DNA from: RHKX01 sp963826475
GTDB lineage: Bacteria; Actinomycetota; Thermoleophilia; Solirubrobacterales; 70-9
Reading direction: 5' to 3'
Length of the DNA stretch: 64,000 nt
Assembly (NCBI GenBank): GCA_963826475.1
Contig: CAWGXC010000004.1
Location: 83,728-147,727, forward strand
The translations under genes and the position numbers were made by a program. The notes beneath the pieces were generated by a model. It had not been told where the DNA came from. It searched no databases and saw nothing but the letters and a program-made list of their open reading frames with translations. Numbering within the stretch: the first letter of the stretch is position 1; the number at the start of each line of letters is the position of its first letter. Below, in pieces: positions 8,313 to 16,628 of this stretch.

Positions 8313-8777
8313 TCAGCCGGGTGTCGGGGTCCCTTGCGCCGCCGGCGTCTCCGCCTCGTCGCCGTTCGCCTTCACGAGCATGCCGTCCTGACGGATCCGC
8401 CTCTGTTCGCGGTCGAGGCGGGCGACCTCCTGGGCGAGGATCTTCGTCTCCTCGCTGAGGCGGGAGAAGGCGACCGAGAAATGCAGGGCGAGCACGAAGA
8501 CGGTCCCGAGGCCGAGCAGAAACAGCGCGTTGACCGGTGTGCGGATCCCGAAGGCGGTCGCGATCAGGTGAACGCCGCCGCTCCAGAGCGAGAGCACGAC
8601 CAGCACGATGGAGGCGCTGATCCAGAGCAGCGCGTAGCGCTCGACCAGGCGCCGGCGCCTGACGAGCTCGATGACCAGGACGAGGAACAGCATCGTCCCG
8701 ACGCCGGCGATCCACTGCCCCTGCAGGCCGAGGTCGCCGCGCTCGGCGACTACCGTGATGGCGGCTCTGACGCTCAC
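8313..8777 (-). CDS. DUF2304 membrane protein
   Basis: A 154-residue protein with three predicted membrane helices (about residues 15-35, 45-65 and 75-100) and a cytoplasmic coiled-coil tail (SRLSEETKILAQEVARLDRE), which is the DUF2304 layout. The GTG start overlaps the stop of the upstream glycosyltransferase as GTGA, so the two are translationally coupled. DUF2304 proteins commonly sit next to GT2 dolichyl/polyprenyl-phosphate sugar transferases and are thought to be membrane partners; their biochemical role is not established. Confidence 0.8.
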   Translation of the reverse strand: MSVRAAITVVAERGDLGLQGQWIAGVGTMLFLVLVIELVRRRRLVERYALLWISASIVLVVLSLWSGGVHLIATAFGIRTPVNALFLLGLGTVFVLALHFSVAFSRLSEETKILAQEVARLDREQRRIRQDGMLVKANGDEAETPAAQGTPTPG

Positions 8778-9598
8778 GCCGAGCCGCTCCCCTCGATCCG
8801 GCCTGCCCCGGGGGGCGCCGCCGGGGGCGGTGGCGTGATGTCGAACTCGCCCGTCTCCGGGGGCCTGGCGTCGAAGGCGGTCGGCCTCCGGCGGAGCAGC
8901 CCGACGAACAGGGCGAGCATCACCTTCGCCATGTAATAGGCGGCGCGGGGGTAGTCGATCGAGCTGCGGCCGAAGCCGCGCGCGTTCATCCGCACCTGGA
9001 CCTCGTGGATGCGCAGGCGGTGGTGATGGCACATCAGGATCGCCTCGACCTCGGGGTAGTCGTGCGGATAGTCGCGGGCGAACAGCTCGATGCCCTTGCG
9101 GTTGGTCATCCGGAAGCCGGAGGTCGGGTCGGTGATCTTCTGCCGGGTCAGGGCGGTCAGGACGATCGAGAAGATCATGTTGCCCGCGCGGCGACCGATC
9201 GGGACCTTGTAGCCCGGATCGCCGCGGAAGCGCGTTCCGTAGACCATGTCGGCCTCGTCGCCGGTGCGCAGCTTCTCCAGCATCTCGGGCAGGTACTCGG
9301 GCTTGTGCTGGCCGTCGCCGTCGACCTGGACGGCGACGTCGTAGCCGTGCGCGAGGGCGTACTTGTAGCCGGACTGCATCGCTCCGCCGATCCCGAGGTT
9401 GAACGGATGGCGGATGACGACCGCGCCGGCCGCCTCGGCCTCCGTGACGGTCGAGTCGACGGAGCCGTCGTCGACCACGACCACGTCGAAGGGCGGCTCC
9501 TGGCGGCGGATGTCGCGGACGACGCGCGCGACCATCCCCTCCTCGTTGAGGGCCGGCACGATTGCGAGCAGTCGCAGTTTGGAATGTTCGTTCGGCAT
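8774..9598 (-). CDS. Glycosyltransferase family 2 (DPM1-like)
   Basis: A 274-residue GT-A enzyme. LLAIVPALNEE, VVDDGSVDST and QVDGDGQHKPEYL are the characteristic motifs of dolichyl/polyprenyl-phosphate mannose synthase-like GT2 enzymes, and DPTSGFRMTNRKG is the typical C-terminal block. It has no large membrane domain of its own, which fits the idea that the coupled downstream DUF2304 protein supplies membrane anchoring. The likely activity is transfer of a sugar from a nucleotide donor to a polyprenyl phosphate or surface glycan. It is divergent from udgB. Confidence 0.85.
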   Translation of the reverse strand: MPNEHSKLRLLAIVPALNEEGMVARVVRDIRRQEPPFDVVVVDDGSVDSTVTEAEAAGAVVIRHPFNLGIGGAMQSGYKYALAHGYDVAVQVDGDGQHKPEYLPEMLEKLRTGDEADMVYGTRFRGDPGYKVPIGRRAGNMIFSIVLTALTRQKITDPTSGFRMTNRKGIELFARDYPHDYPEVEAILMCHHHRLRIHEVQVRMNARGFGRSSIDYPRAAYYMAKVMLALFVGLLRRRPTAFDARPPETGEFDITPPPPAAPPGAGRIEGSGSA

Positions 9599-9697
9599 GG
9601 CGGCGAAGTCCCGGATGGCTGGGGCGGATACCGGAGCCGGAAGCCAAAGGTAGCGGGCGTCAGGTCGCGCCGTCCCATAACTAGCCTGGACGCAACG

Positions 9698-10384
9698 ATG
9701 CGATCTGACGCGCGAGCACTGCAATCGCTTGAGGGCGAAGTCGTCGACTGCCGCGCATGCCCGCGGCTCGTTGCGTGGCGGGAGGCGGTCGCGGCCGACC
9801 CGCCCAAGCGCCATCGTGACGAGGAGTACTGGGCGCGACCGGTTCCGGGCTTCGGCGATCCGGATGCCGGCATCGTCCTGATCGGACTCGCGCCGGCGGC
9901 CAACGGCTCGAACCGCACCGGGCGCATGTTCACCGGGGACCGCTCCGGAGATTGGCTCTACCGGGCGCTGCATCGTGCCGGACTCGCAAATCAACCGACC
10001 TCGACCCATCGCGACGACGGGCTGCGGCTGGACAAGGTCTGGATCAGCGCCGTCGTCCGCTGCGCGCCGCCTGACAACAAGCCGACGACGGCCGAGCGGG
10101 ACGAGTGCCTTCCCTATCTGGTTCGCGAGCTGCAGCTGCTGAGATCGGCCAAGGTGCTGCTGGCACTCGGCGCCTTCGGCTGGGCCGGTGCGCTGCGGAC
10201 GCTGAGCGAGCTCGGGCACGAGGTCCCCGTTCCGCGGCCGCGATTCGGGCATGGCGCGGAGGTGAGGATCGGGGACTTGACTCTGCTCGGTACCTACCAT
10301 CCGAGCCAGCAGAACACGTTCACCGGCCGCCTGACCGAGGAGATGCTCGATCGGGTGATCGTCCGCGCTCGCGAGCTCAGCTAA
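9698..10384 (+). CDS. udgB: Type-5 uracil-DNA glycosylase (UdgB, 4Fe-4S)
   Basis: A 228-residue base-excision repair enzyme removing uracil and other deaminated bases from DNA. The N-terminal CRACPRL and later RCAPP and DECLPYL cysteines fit the four-cysteine iron-sulfur cluster of families 4 and 5. Motif 1 is GLAPAANGSNRTGRMFTGD, in which Ala replaces the acidic residue of family 4, as expected for family 5. Motif 2 is the YHPSQQNTFTG region with its His. ATG 9698 is the only good start after the divergent gene. Type-5 enzymes are common in GC-rich actinomycetes and thermophiles. Confidence 0.9.
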   Translation: MRSDARALQSLEGEVVDCRACPRLVAWREAVAADPPKRHRDEEYWARPVPGFGDPDAGIVLIGLAPAANGSNRTGRMFTGDRSGDWLYRALHRAGLANQPTSTHRDDGLRLDKVWISAVVRCAPPDNKPTTAERDECLPYLVRELQLLRSAKVLLALGAFGWAGALRTLSELGHEVPVPRPRFGHGAEVRIGDLTLLGTYHPSQQNTFTGRLTEEMLDRVIVRARELS

Positions 10385-10441
10385 AGCTCCTCCCTCGGCG
10401 CCCGATAGTGCCTGCAACGGGGCGATAGGGGAGATCTTCAG

Positions 10442-11287
10442 ATGGCGGGCAAGAAAAGTGATCACGTGGATGCGGAGTCGGGGTTCACCTCCCGCGAGGC
10501 GGACCTCGCCGCTGCGCTCGGCAACGCCTTCAGCCGCAACGAGCTCGCGGTCGTCTACCAGCCGCTCGTGCAGTCCGGCGGGGGAGACATCGTCGGCGTC
10601 GAGGCGCTCCTGCGCTGGGAGCGTCCCAGCCACGTAACCGTCCGCCCGGCCGACTTCATACCGGTCGCCGAGAGCTCGGGCCTGATGATCGGCATCGGCA
10701 GGTGGGCGCTGCGGACCGCCTGCGAGCAGCTTGCGGCCTGGTCCGACGACGGCATCGGCCGCGACCTCATCCTGCACGTCAACCTGTCCGCCACCGAGCT
10801 CCGCGATCCGGGCCTCCTCGACGCCGTCTCGTCGACCTTGGCGGAGACGGGCGTCAGCCCGATCCAGCTCTGTCTCGAGATCAGGGAGTCGCTGATCGAG
10901 CCGGGCGACGTTGGCGCCGAGACCGTCCTGCACGGCCTGGAGCAGCTCGGGGTGCGGCTCTGCCTCCAGGACTTCGGCAGTGACTTCTCGGTCGACGCGA
11001 TCACGCGTTACCGGTTCGACTACGCGAAGGTCACCCGCGATCTGACCGGGGGGCTCGACTCGCCGCTCCATCGCGCCCGCCTCGTGCGCGGCCTGCTCGG
11101 CATGGCCCGCGCCCTCGGAACGACCTTGATCGCGGAGGGGATCGAACGAGGGGACGAGCTCGATCGAATCGCCGCGCTCGGAATCGTCAAGGTTCAGGGG
11201 TACGCGACCGGGCGTCCCGCGACGGGCGCCGATCTCGGTCGAGCGCTCACCTCCGAGCGCTCCTGGGACTTCGCCTCAGTCGGCTAG
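10442..11287 (+). CDS. EAL-domain protein, probably degenerate c-di-GMP phosphodiesterase
   Basis: A 281-residue stand-alone EAL domain with no visible sensor or GGDEF domain. EALLRW, NLSATEL, AEGIE and QGYATGRP match the c-di-GMP-binding signature. However, the first metal-binding Asp of the DDFG motif is replaced by Gln (Q176 in LQDFGSDFS), and the segment normally reading ExTE is EIRES. Loss of that Asp usually abolishes hydrolysis, so this may be a c-di-GMP sensor/effector rather than an enzyme. It stands alone between udgB and pgsA. Confidence 0.85.
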   Translation: MAGKKSDHVDAESGFTSREADLAAALGNAFSRNELAVVYQPLVQSGGGDIVGVEALLRWERPSHVTVRPADFIPVAESSGLMIGIGRWALRTACEQLAAWSDDGIGRDLILHVNLSATELRDPGLLDAVSSTLAETGVSPIQLCLEIRESLIEPGDVGAETVLHGLEQLGVRLCLQDFGSDFSVDAITRYRFDYAKVTRDLTGGLDSPLHRARLVRGLLGMARALGTTLIAEGIERGDELDRIAALGIVKVQGYATGRPATGADLGRALTSERSWDFASVG

Positions 11288-11293
11288 GGACTT

Positions 11294-11310
11294 CGCCGGC
11301 CCTGCCGGCG
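11294..11310. terminator. Short GC hairpin after the EAL gene
   Basis: CGCCGGC, a 3-base loop and GCCGGCG form a perfect 7-bp stem just after the EAL gene stop and 20 bases before the pgsA start. No T-run follows, so it may be a weak terminator or a processing element. Confidence 0.3.
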
Positions 11311-11329
11311 GCCATAAGATCGGCGGGCC

Positions 11330-11902
11330 TTGGTTCCGCTGAACATCCCGAACTCCCTGACGATGCTGCGGATCCTCGCGGCACCGGTTGTTGTGGTCGC
11401 GCTGCTCGGCGAGGTGCCCCACGGCGACCTCTGGGCCGGAATCGTCTTCGCGGCGGCGGCCTTCACCGACGGCCTTGACGGGTACATCGCTCGCCGCAAG
11501 AACAGCATCACCACCTTCGGCAAGCTGATGGACCCGATTGCCGACAAGCTCCTGATCATCGCCGCGCTCGTCTCGCTCGTCTCGCTCGACCGGCTCGAGG
11601 CTTGGATCGCGATGCTGATCATCGCCCGTGAGCTCGCCGTCACCGGCCTCCGCGCCGTCGCCGTGGAACAGGGCGTCGTGATCTCCGCCAGTTGGCTCGG
11701 CAAGGTGAAGACCGCGCTCCAAGTCGCCGCGATCATCGGCCTGATCGCCGTCGACCCGGCACCAATCGGCGTCAACCTGCTCGTCTACGCCGCCGTCGCG
11801 GTCACCGTCTGGTCGGGAGCCGACTACTTCTTCGGCGTCAGGCGGCGGATCGAGCTGGATCGGCGCATGAAGGCGGAGGCGAAGCCCGAGTCGGCTGGAT
11901 AG
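11330..11902 (+). CDS. pgsA: CDP-diacylglycerol--glycerol-3-phosphate 3-phosphatidyltransferase
   Basis: A 190-residue membrane enzyme of the CDP-alcohol phosphatidyltransferase family. It makes phosphatidylglycerophosphate, the committed step to phosphatidylglycerol. The catalytic motif DGLDGYIARR followed by FGKLMDPIADK matches the invariant DGxxAR-x8-G-x3-D-x3-D pattern. The N-terminal NIPNSLTMLRI is typical of PgsA, and several membrane helices follow. The start is TTG 11330 (LVPLNIPN). It converges on the ROK regulator gene. Confidence 0.9.
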   Translation: MVPLNIPNSLTMLRILAAPVVVVALLGEVPHGDLWAGIVFAAAAFTDGLDGYIARRKNSITTFGKLMDPIADKLLIIAALVSLVSLDRLEAWIAMLIIARELAVTGLRAVAVEQGVVISASWLGKVKTALQVAAIIGLIAVDPAPIGVNLLVYAAVAVTVWSGADYFFGVRRRIELDRRMKAEAKPESAG

Positions 11903-11915
11903 GGATCCTTCGGGC

Positions 11916-11958
11916 GAGGGGCGACTTTGAGCCGGATACCGACCTGAACTCGCCCCTC
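11916..11958. terminator. Bidirectional terminator-like hairpin between pgsA and the ROK gene
   Basis: GAGGGGCGA (11916-11924) pairs perfectly with TCGCCCCTC (11950-11958) around a 25-base loop, in the short gap between two convergent genes. No long T-run is present on either side. Confidence 0.4.
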
Positions 11959-11974
11959 AACACCGCCGCATCGG

Positions 11975-13198
11975 CTAAGCCGACGCCTCGACCGTTCCCG
12001 ACGCCACTCGGCTCAACAGCCCGTCGGCGCCGAACCTCCACGGTTCGGTGGCCACCAGGAGCAGGCCGCCGAGCACCTCGGCGTCGGAGCCGAGGCTGCC
12101 GGCGACGATCTCCACCCCATCATGGGCGGCCTGGACCGCCGAGCGGCCGACGGCGGTGCGCAGGGGCTCGAGCAGGATCTCGCCGGCGCGGGCGAGCTCG
12201 CCCCCGACGACCACGCGATCCGGCCCGAGGAGGTTGACGAGGCTGGCGACGGCGATGCCGATGTGGCTGCCGGCGTCGGCGATGACGCGCTTGCAGGCGA
12301 CCTCGCCCTCGAGGGCGAGGTCGACCAACCGCTCGACGGTGTCGATGCCGGGGTTGCCGCTGCGCAGCGTCTCCAGGACCGCGCTGCCGCCGGCGTAGAG
12401 CTCGAGGCAGCCGCGGTTGCCGCAGCGGCACAGGGGACCGTCCTCGGCAACAGTGATGTGGCCGATCTCACCGGCCGTGCCGGTGACCCCGCGGAAGAGG
12501 AGCCCGTCGTGAATGAGGCCGGCACCGATGCCGGTCGCGACCTTGATGTAGGCAACCTGCTCGCCGCCCGCTCCGGCTCCCCACTTCGCCTCGGCGAGGG
12601 CGCCGAGGTTGGCGTCGTTGTCGACGACCGTCGGCAGCTGCAATCGCTCCGACAGCTCGGCGGCGAGGGGGACGCCGGCCCAGCCGGGAAGGATGTTGGT
12701 GGAAGCGATGATCCCCTGATGGGAGATCGGGGCGGGCAGCCCGACTGCGGTGCCGATGACGAGGTCGCGATCGAGGCCGGCCTCGGCGAGCAGCTCGTCG
12801 ACGAGCCGGCTGGCGGCGGCCAGGCCGCTCTCCACCCCGTGCCCATATTCGAGCGCGATCCAGCGCCTGGCGAGAACGCGATGCCCGAGATCTCCGATTG
12901 CCACAGCGAGGTGCCGCGCGCCGATGTCGACGCTGACGGCGGCTCCGGCAGAGGCTTCGAGGCGGATCCGGCGAGAGGGCCGTCCGCCGGTCCGCTTGCC
13001 GTCGCCCTCCTCTCCGTTGGGGGAGTCGCTGACAAGCCCCAGGTCGATCAGCTCCGCGAGCAGAGTCGAGACCGTGGTCCGCGAGAGCCCGGTGAACGTA
13101 ACCAGCTCGCCGCGCGTAAGCGGCCCGCGCGTTCGCAGCTCGTCTACGAGCGCGGCGCGGTTGTCAATCCGCAGCCGGCGCTGGGACCCGTCCTTCAT
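11975..13198 (-). CDS. ROK-family transcriptional repressor (XylR-like)
   Basis: A 407-residue regulator with an N-terminal winged helix (RGELVTFTGLSRTTVSTLLAE) fused to a ROK sugar-kinase-like domain. The ROK signature is present, with zinc-binding CRCGNRGCLE, DNDANLGALAE and the phosphate-binding TGIGAGL. Such repressors bind a sugar in the ROK domain and release their operators. It is divergent from the xylose-type ABC transporter genes, with two operator-like palindromes in between, so it very likely controls that transporter and itself. ATG 13198 places the HTH near residue 30, as usual. Confidence 0.92.
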   Translation of the reverse strand: MKDGSQRRLRIDNRAALVDELRTRGPLTRGELVTFTGLSRTTVSTLLAELIDLGLVSDSPNGEEGDGKRTGGRPSRRIRLEASAGAAVSVDIGARHLAVAIGDLGHRVLARRWIALEYGHGVESGLAAASRLVDELLAEAGLDRDLVIGTAVGLPAPISHQGIIASTNILPGWAGVPLAAELSERLQLPTVVDNDANLGALAEAKWGAGAGGEQVAYIKVATGIGAGLIHDGLLFRGVTGTAGEIGHITVAEDGPLCRCGNRGCLELYAGGSAVLETLRSGNPGIDTVERLVDLALEGEVACKRVIADAGSHIGIAVASLVNLLGPDRVVVGGELARAGEILLEPLRTAVGRSAVQAAHDGVEIVAGSLGSDAEVLGGLLLVATEPWRFGADGLLSRVASGTVEASA

Positions 13199-13230
13199 TG
13201 GGTCTCAGTAAAGACGCTCAGCGGGGCAGT

Positions 13231-13290
13231 TGTCAATCGGTTGACACAACCTGAGCCCAAAATGGGGCTCATTACGACAACCGCTTGACA
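13231..13290. promoter_or_regulatory. Two operator-like sites for the ROK repressor
   Basis: Site 1 (13231-13246) is a perfect palindrome, TGTCAA-TCGG-TTGACA. Site 2 (13278-13290, CAACCGCTTGACA) matches the corresponding 13 bases of site 1 at 11 positions. They lie 44 bases apart between the divergent ROK repressor and xylF. Site 1 is near the repressor start and site 2 is nearer xylF. The TTGACA of site 2 could also serve as a -35 box, although no convincing -10 follows at 17 bases. Confidence 0.6.
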
Positions 13291-13352
13291 AATCTATTCC
13301 GCCCTGATTGGGTCCGCGTCGACTAGGTTTTTCTTTGAGGAGAGGAGACGGA

Positions 13353-14459
13353 ATGTCGATCAGGAACGGTGGCGCAAAAATCGCCACCTCGTTATTCGCG
13401 TCAGGAGTTCTGGCGCTTGGACTTGCCGCTTGCGGCACCACGAGCAACGACTCGTCGGATTCGTCGGCATCGAGCGGGGGCGCCACCAGCGGCACCGTCG
13501 GCTTCCTGCTGCCGGAGACGAAGACGACGCGCTACGAGGCCTTTGACCATCCGCTGTTCGAGAAGGCGCTCTCTGACCTGTGCCCGGACTGCCAGCTGAA
13601 GTACGCCAACTCGAACCAGGACGCCGCCCAGCAGCAGTCCCAGGCGGAGTCCATGCTGACCCAGGGGATCGACGTCATGGTCCTCGACCCGGTTGACGGT
13701 GCCGCCGCTGAGGCGATCGTCAACAAGGCCCAGAGCCAGGGCGTGCCGGTCATCTCATACGACCGCCTCGCCAGCGGACCGGTGAGCTACTACGTCTCGT
13801 TCGACAACAAGAAGGTCGGCGAGCTGCAGGGCGAGGAGCTGCTCAAGCAGCTTGGATCCGGTGCGAGCTCGGACAAGATCGTGATGATCAACGGTTCACC
13901 GACCGATCCGAACGCGGCTCAGTTCAAGGCCGGAGCTCACTCGGTGCTGGACGGCAAGGTCGACATCGCCAAGGAGTTCGACACCCCCGACTGGAGCCCG
14001 GACAAGGCCCAGACGGAGATGCAGTCGGCGATCACCTCGGTGGGCGCCGGCAACATCGCCGGCATCTACTCGGCCAACGACGGAATGGCGGCGGGGATCG
14101 TCGCCGCGACGAAATCGGCCGGACTCGGCCAGATTCCGCTGACCGGCCAGGACGCGCAGGTCGACGGCATCCAGCGAGTGCTCTCGGGCGACCAGAGCAT
14201 GACCGTCTACAAGGCGATCGGGCCGGAGACTCAGGCCGCCGCCGCGATGGCGGTCGCGTTGATCAAGGGTGAGGACTACCCCGACGCGACGGATTCGCTG
14301 GACAACGGGACCACGAGCGTCCCGTCCCAGCTCCTCGATCCAGTGGTCGTGACCGCTGACAACGTCGAGGACACCGTGATCAAAGATGGGTTCTACACGG
14401 CGAAGGACATCTGTACGGGCACGTACGCGGCCGATTGTCAGAAGGCCGGAATCCAGTAG
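13353..14459 (+). CDS. xylF: Xylose-type ABC transporter substrate-binding lipoprotein
   Basis: A 368-residue periplasmic-binding-protein-like lipoprotein. The signal peptide ends in a lipobox (LGLAAC) near residue 27, followed by a Ser/Thr/Gly linker and a two-lobe sugar-binding fold. VGFLLPETKTTRYE, DVMVLDPVDG and PVISYDRLASG are typical of the XylF group of CUT2 transporters. The start is ATG 13353, with a strong GAGGAGAGGAG upstream. It is the first gene of a binding protein-ATPase-permease operon and is followed by a stable hairpin. Xylose is the likely ligand, but related pentoses are not excluded. Confidence 0.88.
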   Translation: MSIRNGGAKIATSLFASGVLALGLAACGTTSNDSSDSSASSGGATSGTVGFLLPETKTTRYEAFDHPLFEKALSDLCPDCQLKYANSNQDAAQQQSQAESMLTQGIDVMVLDPVDGAAAEAIVNKAQSQGVPVISYDRLASGPVSYYVSFDNKKVGELQGEELLKQLGSGASSDKIVMINGSPTDPNAAQFKAGAHSVLDGKVDIAKEFDTPDWSPDKAQTEMQSAITSVGAGNIAGIYSANDGMAAGIVAATKSAGLGQIPLTGQDAQVDGIQRVLSGDQSMTVYKAIGPETQAAAAMAVALIKGEDYPDATDSLDNGTTSVPSQLLDPVVVTADNVEDTVIKDGFYTAKDICTGTYAADCQKAGIQ

Positions 14460-14480
14460 GACGAACGAAGTTCGGTCGTC

Positions 14481-14507
14481 GCCCGCGCGGAGTCGATCCG
14501 CGCGGGC
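14481..14507 (+). promoter_or_regulatory. Stable intercistronic hairpin after xylF
   Basis: GCCCGCGCGGA, a 5-base loop and TCCGCGCGGGC form a perfect 11-bp stem between xylF and xylG. No T-run follows. Hairpins at this place in ABC operons often protect the binding-protein message from 3'-exonucleases and reduce read-through, so that the binding protein is made in excess. Confidence 0.55.
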
Positions 14508-14532
14508 GCCGCCCGTGACGCGGGAGGAAACT

Positions 14533-15370
14533 TTGACCGCCACCACCGAGACGATCGAGCGGCCCACGGCGAGCGAGGCCGCCGGGCCGCTGCTGAAGGT
14601 CAGTGGGATATCGAAGAGCTTCGGCGCGGTCCAAGCGCTCACCGACGTGGACCTCGAGGTCGCGGCGGGCGAGGTCATCGCCCTGGTCGGGGACAACGGC
14701 GCCGGCAAGTCCACCCTGGTCAAGGCGATCTCAGGTGTGGACCCTCCTGATCAGGGCACGATCGAGTGGGAGGGCAAGCCGGTCACGATCAGCAAGCCGA
14801 CCGTGGCGCAGGCCATCGGCATCGCAACCGTGTTCCAGGATCTCGCGCTCTGCGACAACCTCGATCTCGTCGCCAACCTCTTCCTCGGACGCGAGAGCAC
14901 CGCGTCACGGATCGCTCGACGAGATCGACATGGAGAGTCGCTCCCGGGAGCTGCTCGACGAGCTCGCGGTGACGACGATCCAGGAGGTCCGCACCCCGGT
15001 CGGCCTGCTCTCGGGCGGTCAGCGCCAGTCGGTGGCGATCGCCCGCTCGCTGCTCGGTGAGCCGCGCGTGGTGATCCTCGACGAGCCGACCGCGGCCCTC
15101 GGCGTCGCGCAGACCGCTGAGGTCCTCTCCCTCGTCGAGCGGCTTCGCGACCGTGGCTTCGGCGTGATCCTGATCAGCCACAACCTCCCCGACGTCTTCG
15201 CGGTCTGCGATCGCATCGTCGTCCTCCGGCTCGGTCGCAACGCCGGCAGCTTCGAGGTCGCGAAGTCGTCGAACCAGGAGATCGTCGCCGCGATCACGGG
15301 TGCTGACGACAACGCGGTCACGCGACGAGCCGGGAGAACGTTGGATCCGAGGGGAGGCGACGCGGCATGA
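14533..15370 (+). pseudogene. xylG: Xylose-type ABC transporter ATP-binding protein, frameshifted
   Basis: Translation from TTG 14533 (GGAGGAAA upstream) gives a normal N-terminal ATPase half with Walker A GDNGAGKST and the Q-loop VFQDLALC, up to LGRES. The frame then changes by +1 near 14914; the rest, from LDEIDMESRSRELLDEL, lies in the next frame with signature LSGGQRQS, Walker B VVILDEPTA and the His loop LISHNLPDV. Joined, it is about 279 residues, the size of single-domain XylG-like ATPases. The frameshift is real in this sequence but may be a sequencing error. Its stop region overlaps the xylH start (ATGA). Confidence 0.8.
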
Positions 15371-16604
15371 GCGGGGCCGCGGGGATCGGCGGGGTTGGGC
15401 TGCCAACTCCCGAGGATGGGCCGAAGGGGATCGTCAAGAGTCCGCTTGCGCAGCTCCGCAGTCGGGTTCGAGCCGGCGAGCTCGGCTCCATTCCGGTCGT
15501 CATCGGCCTGATCGTGATCTGGATCGTGTTCCAGGCGCTCAACTCGGCATTCCTGTCGTCGGAGAACCTCTCGAACCTCGCCCAGCAGATGGCCGCCACC
15601 GGGACCATCGCACTCGGCATCGTGCTCGTTCTCTTGCTCGGAGAGATCGACCTCTCCGTCGGCTCGGTCAGCGGCGTCACCGCAGCGATCCTCGCCGTGC
15701 TCAACGTCAATCACGGCATGAACGCGGTCCCCGCGGTCATCATCGCGCTCGCAGCCGGGCTCGCCATCGGCGCCATCCACGGCTTCTTCTTCACCAAGGT
15801 CGGCGTGCCGACCTTCGTCGTCACCCTGGCCGGCCTGATCGGCTGGCAGGGCCTGCAGCTCGCCGTGCTCGGCAGGGACGGCACCCTCAACTTCGCCTTC
15901 AACGGCGGCATCGCGAAGCTCGCCAACACCTACTACGTCGATTCCATCGGCTACACGATCGCGATCGTGATCGCGGTCATCTACGCGGCCTCCGCACTGC
16001 TGGGAATGCGCCGCAGGAAGGCCGCCGGGCTGAGAGCGCGAAGCCCGATCGAGATCGGGATCCGCGCCATCCTCCTGGGCGCCGCGCTGCTCGTCGTCGC
16101 CGCCGTGATGAACGGCTACCGCGGCGTTCCCCTCGCGCTGCTGATCTTCGGTGGGCTGGTCGTCCTCTTCGACCTCATCCTCAGGCGCACCGTCTTCGGT
16201 CGCCAGATCTTCGCCGTCGGCGGCAACGCCGAGGCCGCCCGCAGGGACGGGCATCAACGTCACCCGCGTGCGCGTCTCGGTAATGATGATCGCCTCGATG
16301 ATGGCCGCCGCAGGTGGCGTGCTCGCGGCGTCCCGCTTGTTCGCCGTCAATCAGAGCTCCGGCGCCAGCGACGTGCTGCTGAATGCCATCGCCGCCGCGG
16401 TCATCGGCGGCACGAGCCTCTTCGGCGGCCGCGGCAGCGCCTACGCGGCGCTGCTCGGCATCTCGTGATCCAGTCGATCGCCAACGGGATGCTGCTGCTC
16501 AGCCTCGGCACCGACGTCCGCTTCATGATCACGGGCGGTGGTGCTGGCAGGGCCGCCTCGACGCCTTCGCACGCCGCGGCCAGCGGGCAAGAGGACTGGC
16601 CTGA
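15367..16604 (+). pseudogene. xylH: Xylose-type ABC transporter permease, multiple frameshifts
   Basis: The N-terminal two thirds read normally, with many membrane helices and the CUT2 permease signature GEIDLSVGSVSG. The frame breaks near 16241-16250 (RRDG to GINVTRVRV), continues through ASRLFAVNQSSGASD and GGTSLFGGRGSAYAALLGI, breaks again near 16466 where one base appears to be missing before VIQSIANGMLL, and breaks a third time after MITG, near 16532-16560. The expected C-terminus (LDAFARRGQRARGLA) ends at 16604. Three breaks in about 320 bases mean either a poorly read stretch or a dead gene. Confidence 0.8.
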
Positions 16605-16628
16605 CGGCCCTCGCATAGGCTGCCGGCG

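Noticed and set aside
9599..11071. N-terminal extension of the DPM1-like glycosyltransferase across udgB and the EAL gene
   Set aside because: It is antisense to two well-supported genes; ATG 9598 gives a normal GT2 N-terminus.
12122..13288. Plus-strand frame opposite the ROK repressor
   Set aside because: No family features; the ROK signature and HTH are on the minus strand.
13285..13307. TTGACA at 13285 as a complete sigma-70 promoter for xylF
   Set aside because: No acceptable -10 box lies 16-18 bases downstream, and TTGACA is part of an operator-like repeat; kept only as a possibility.
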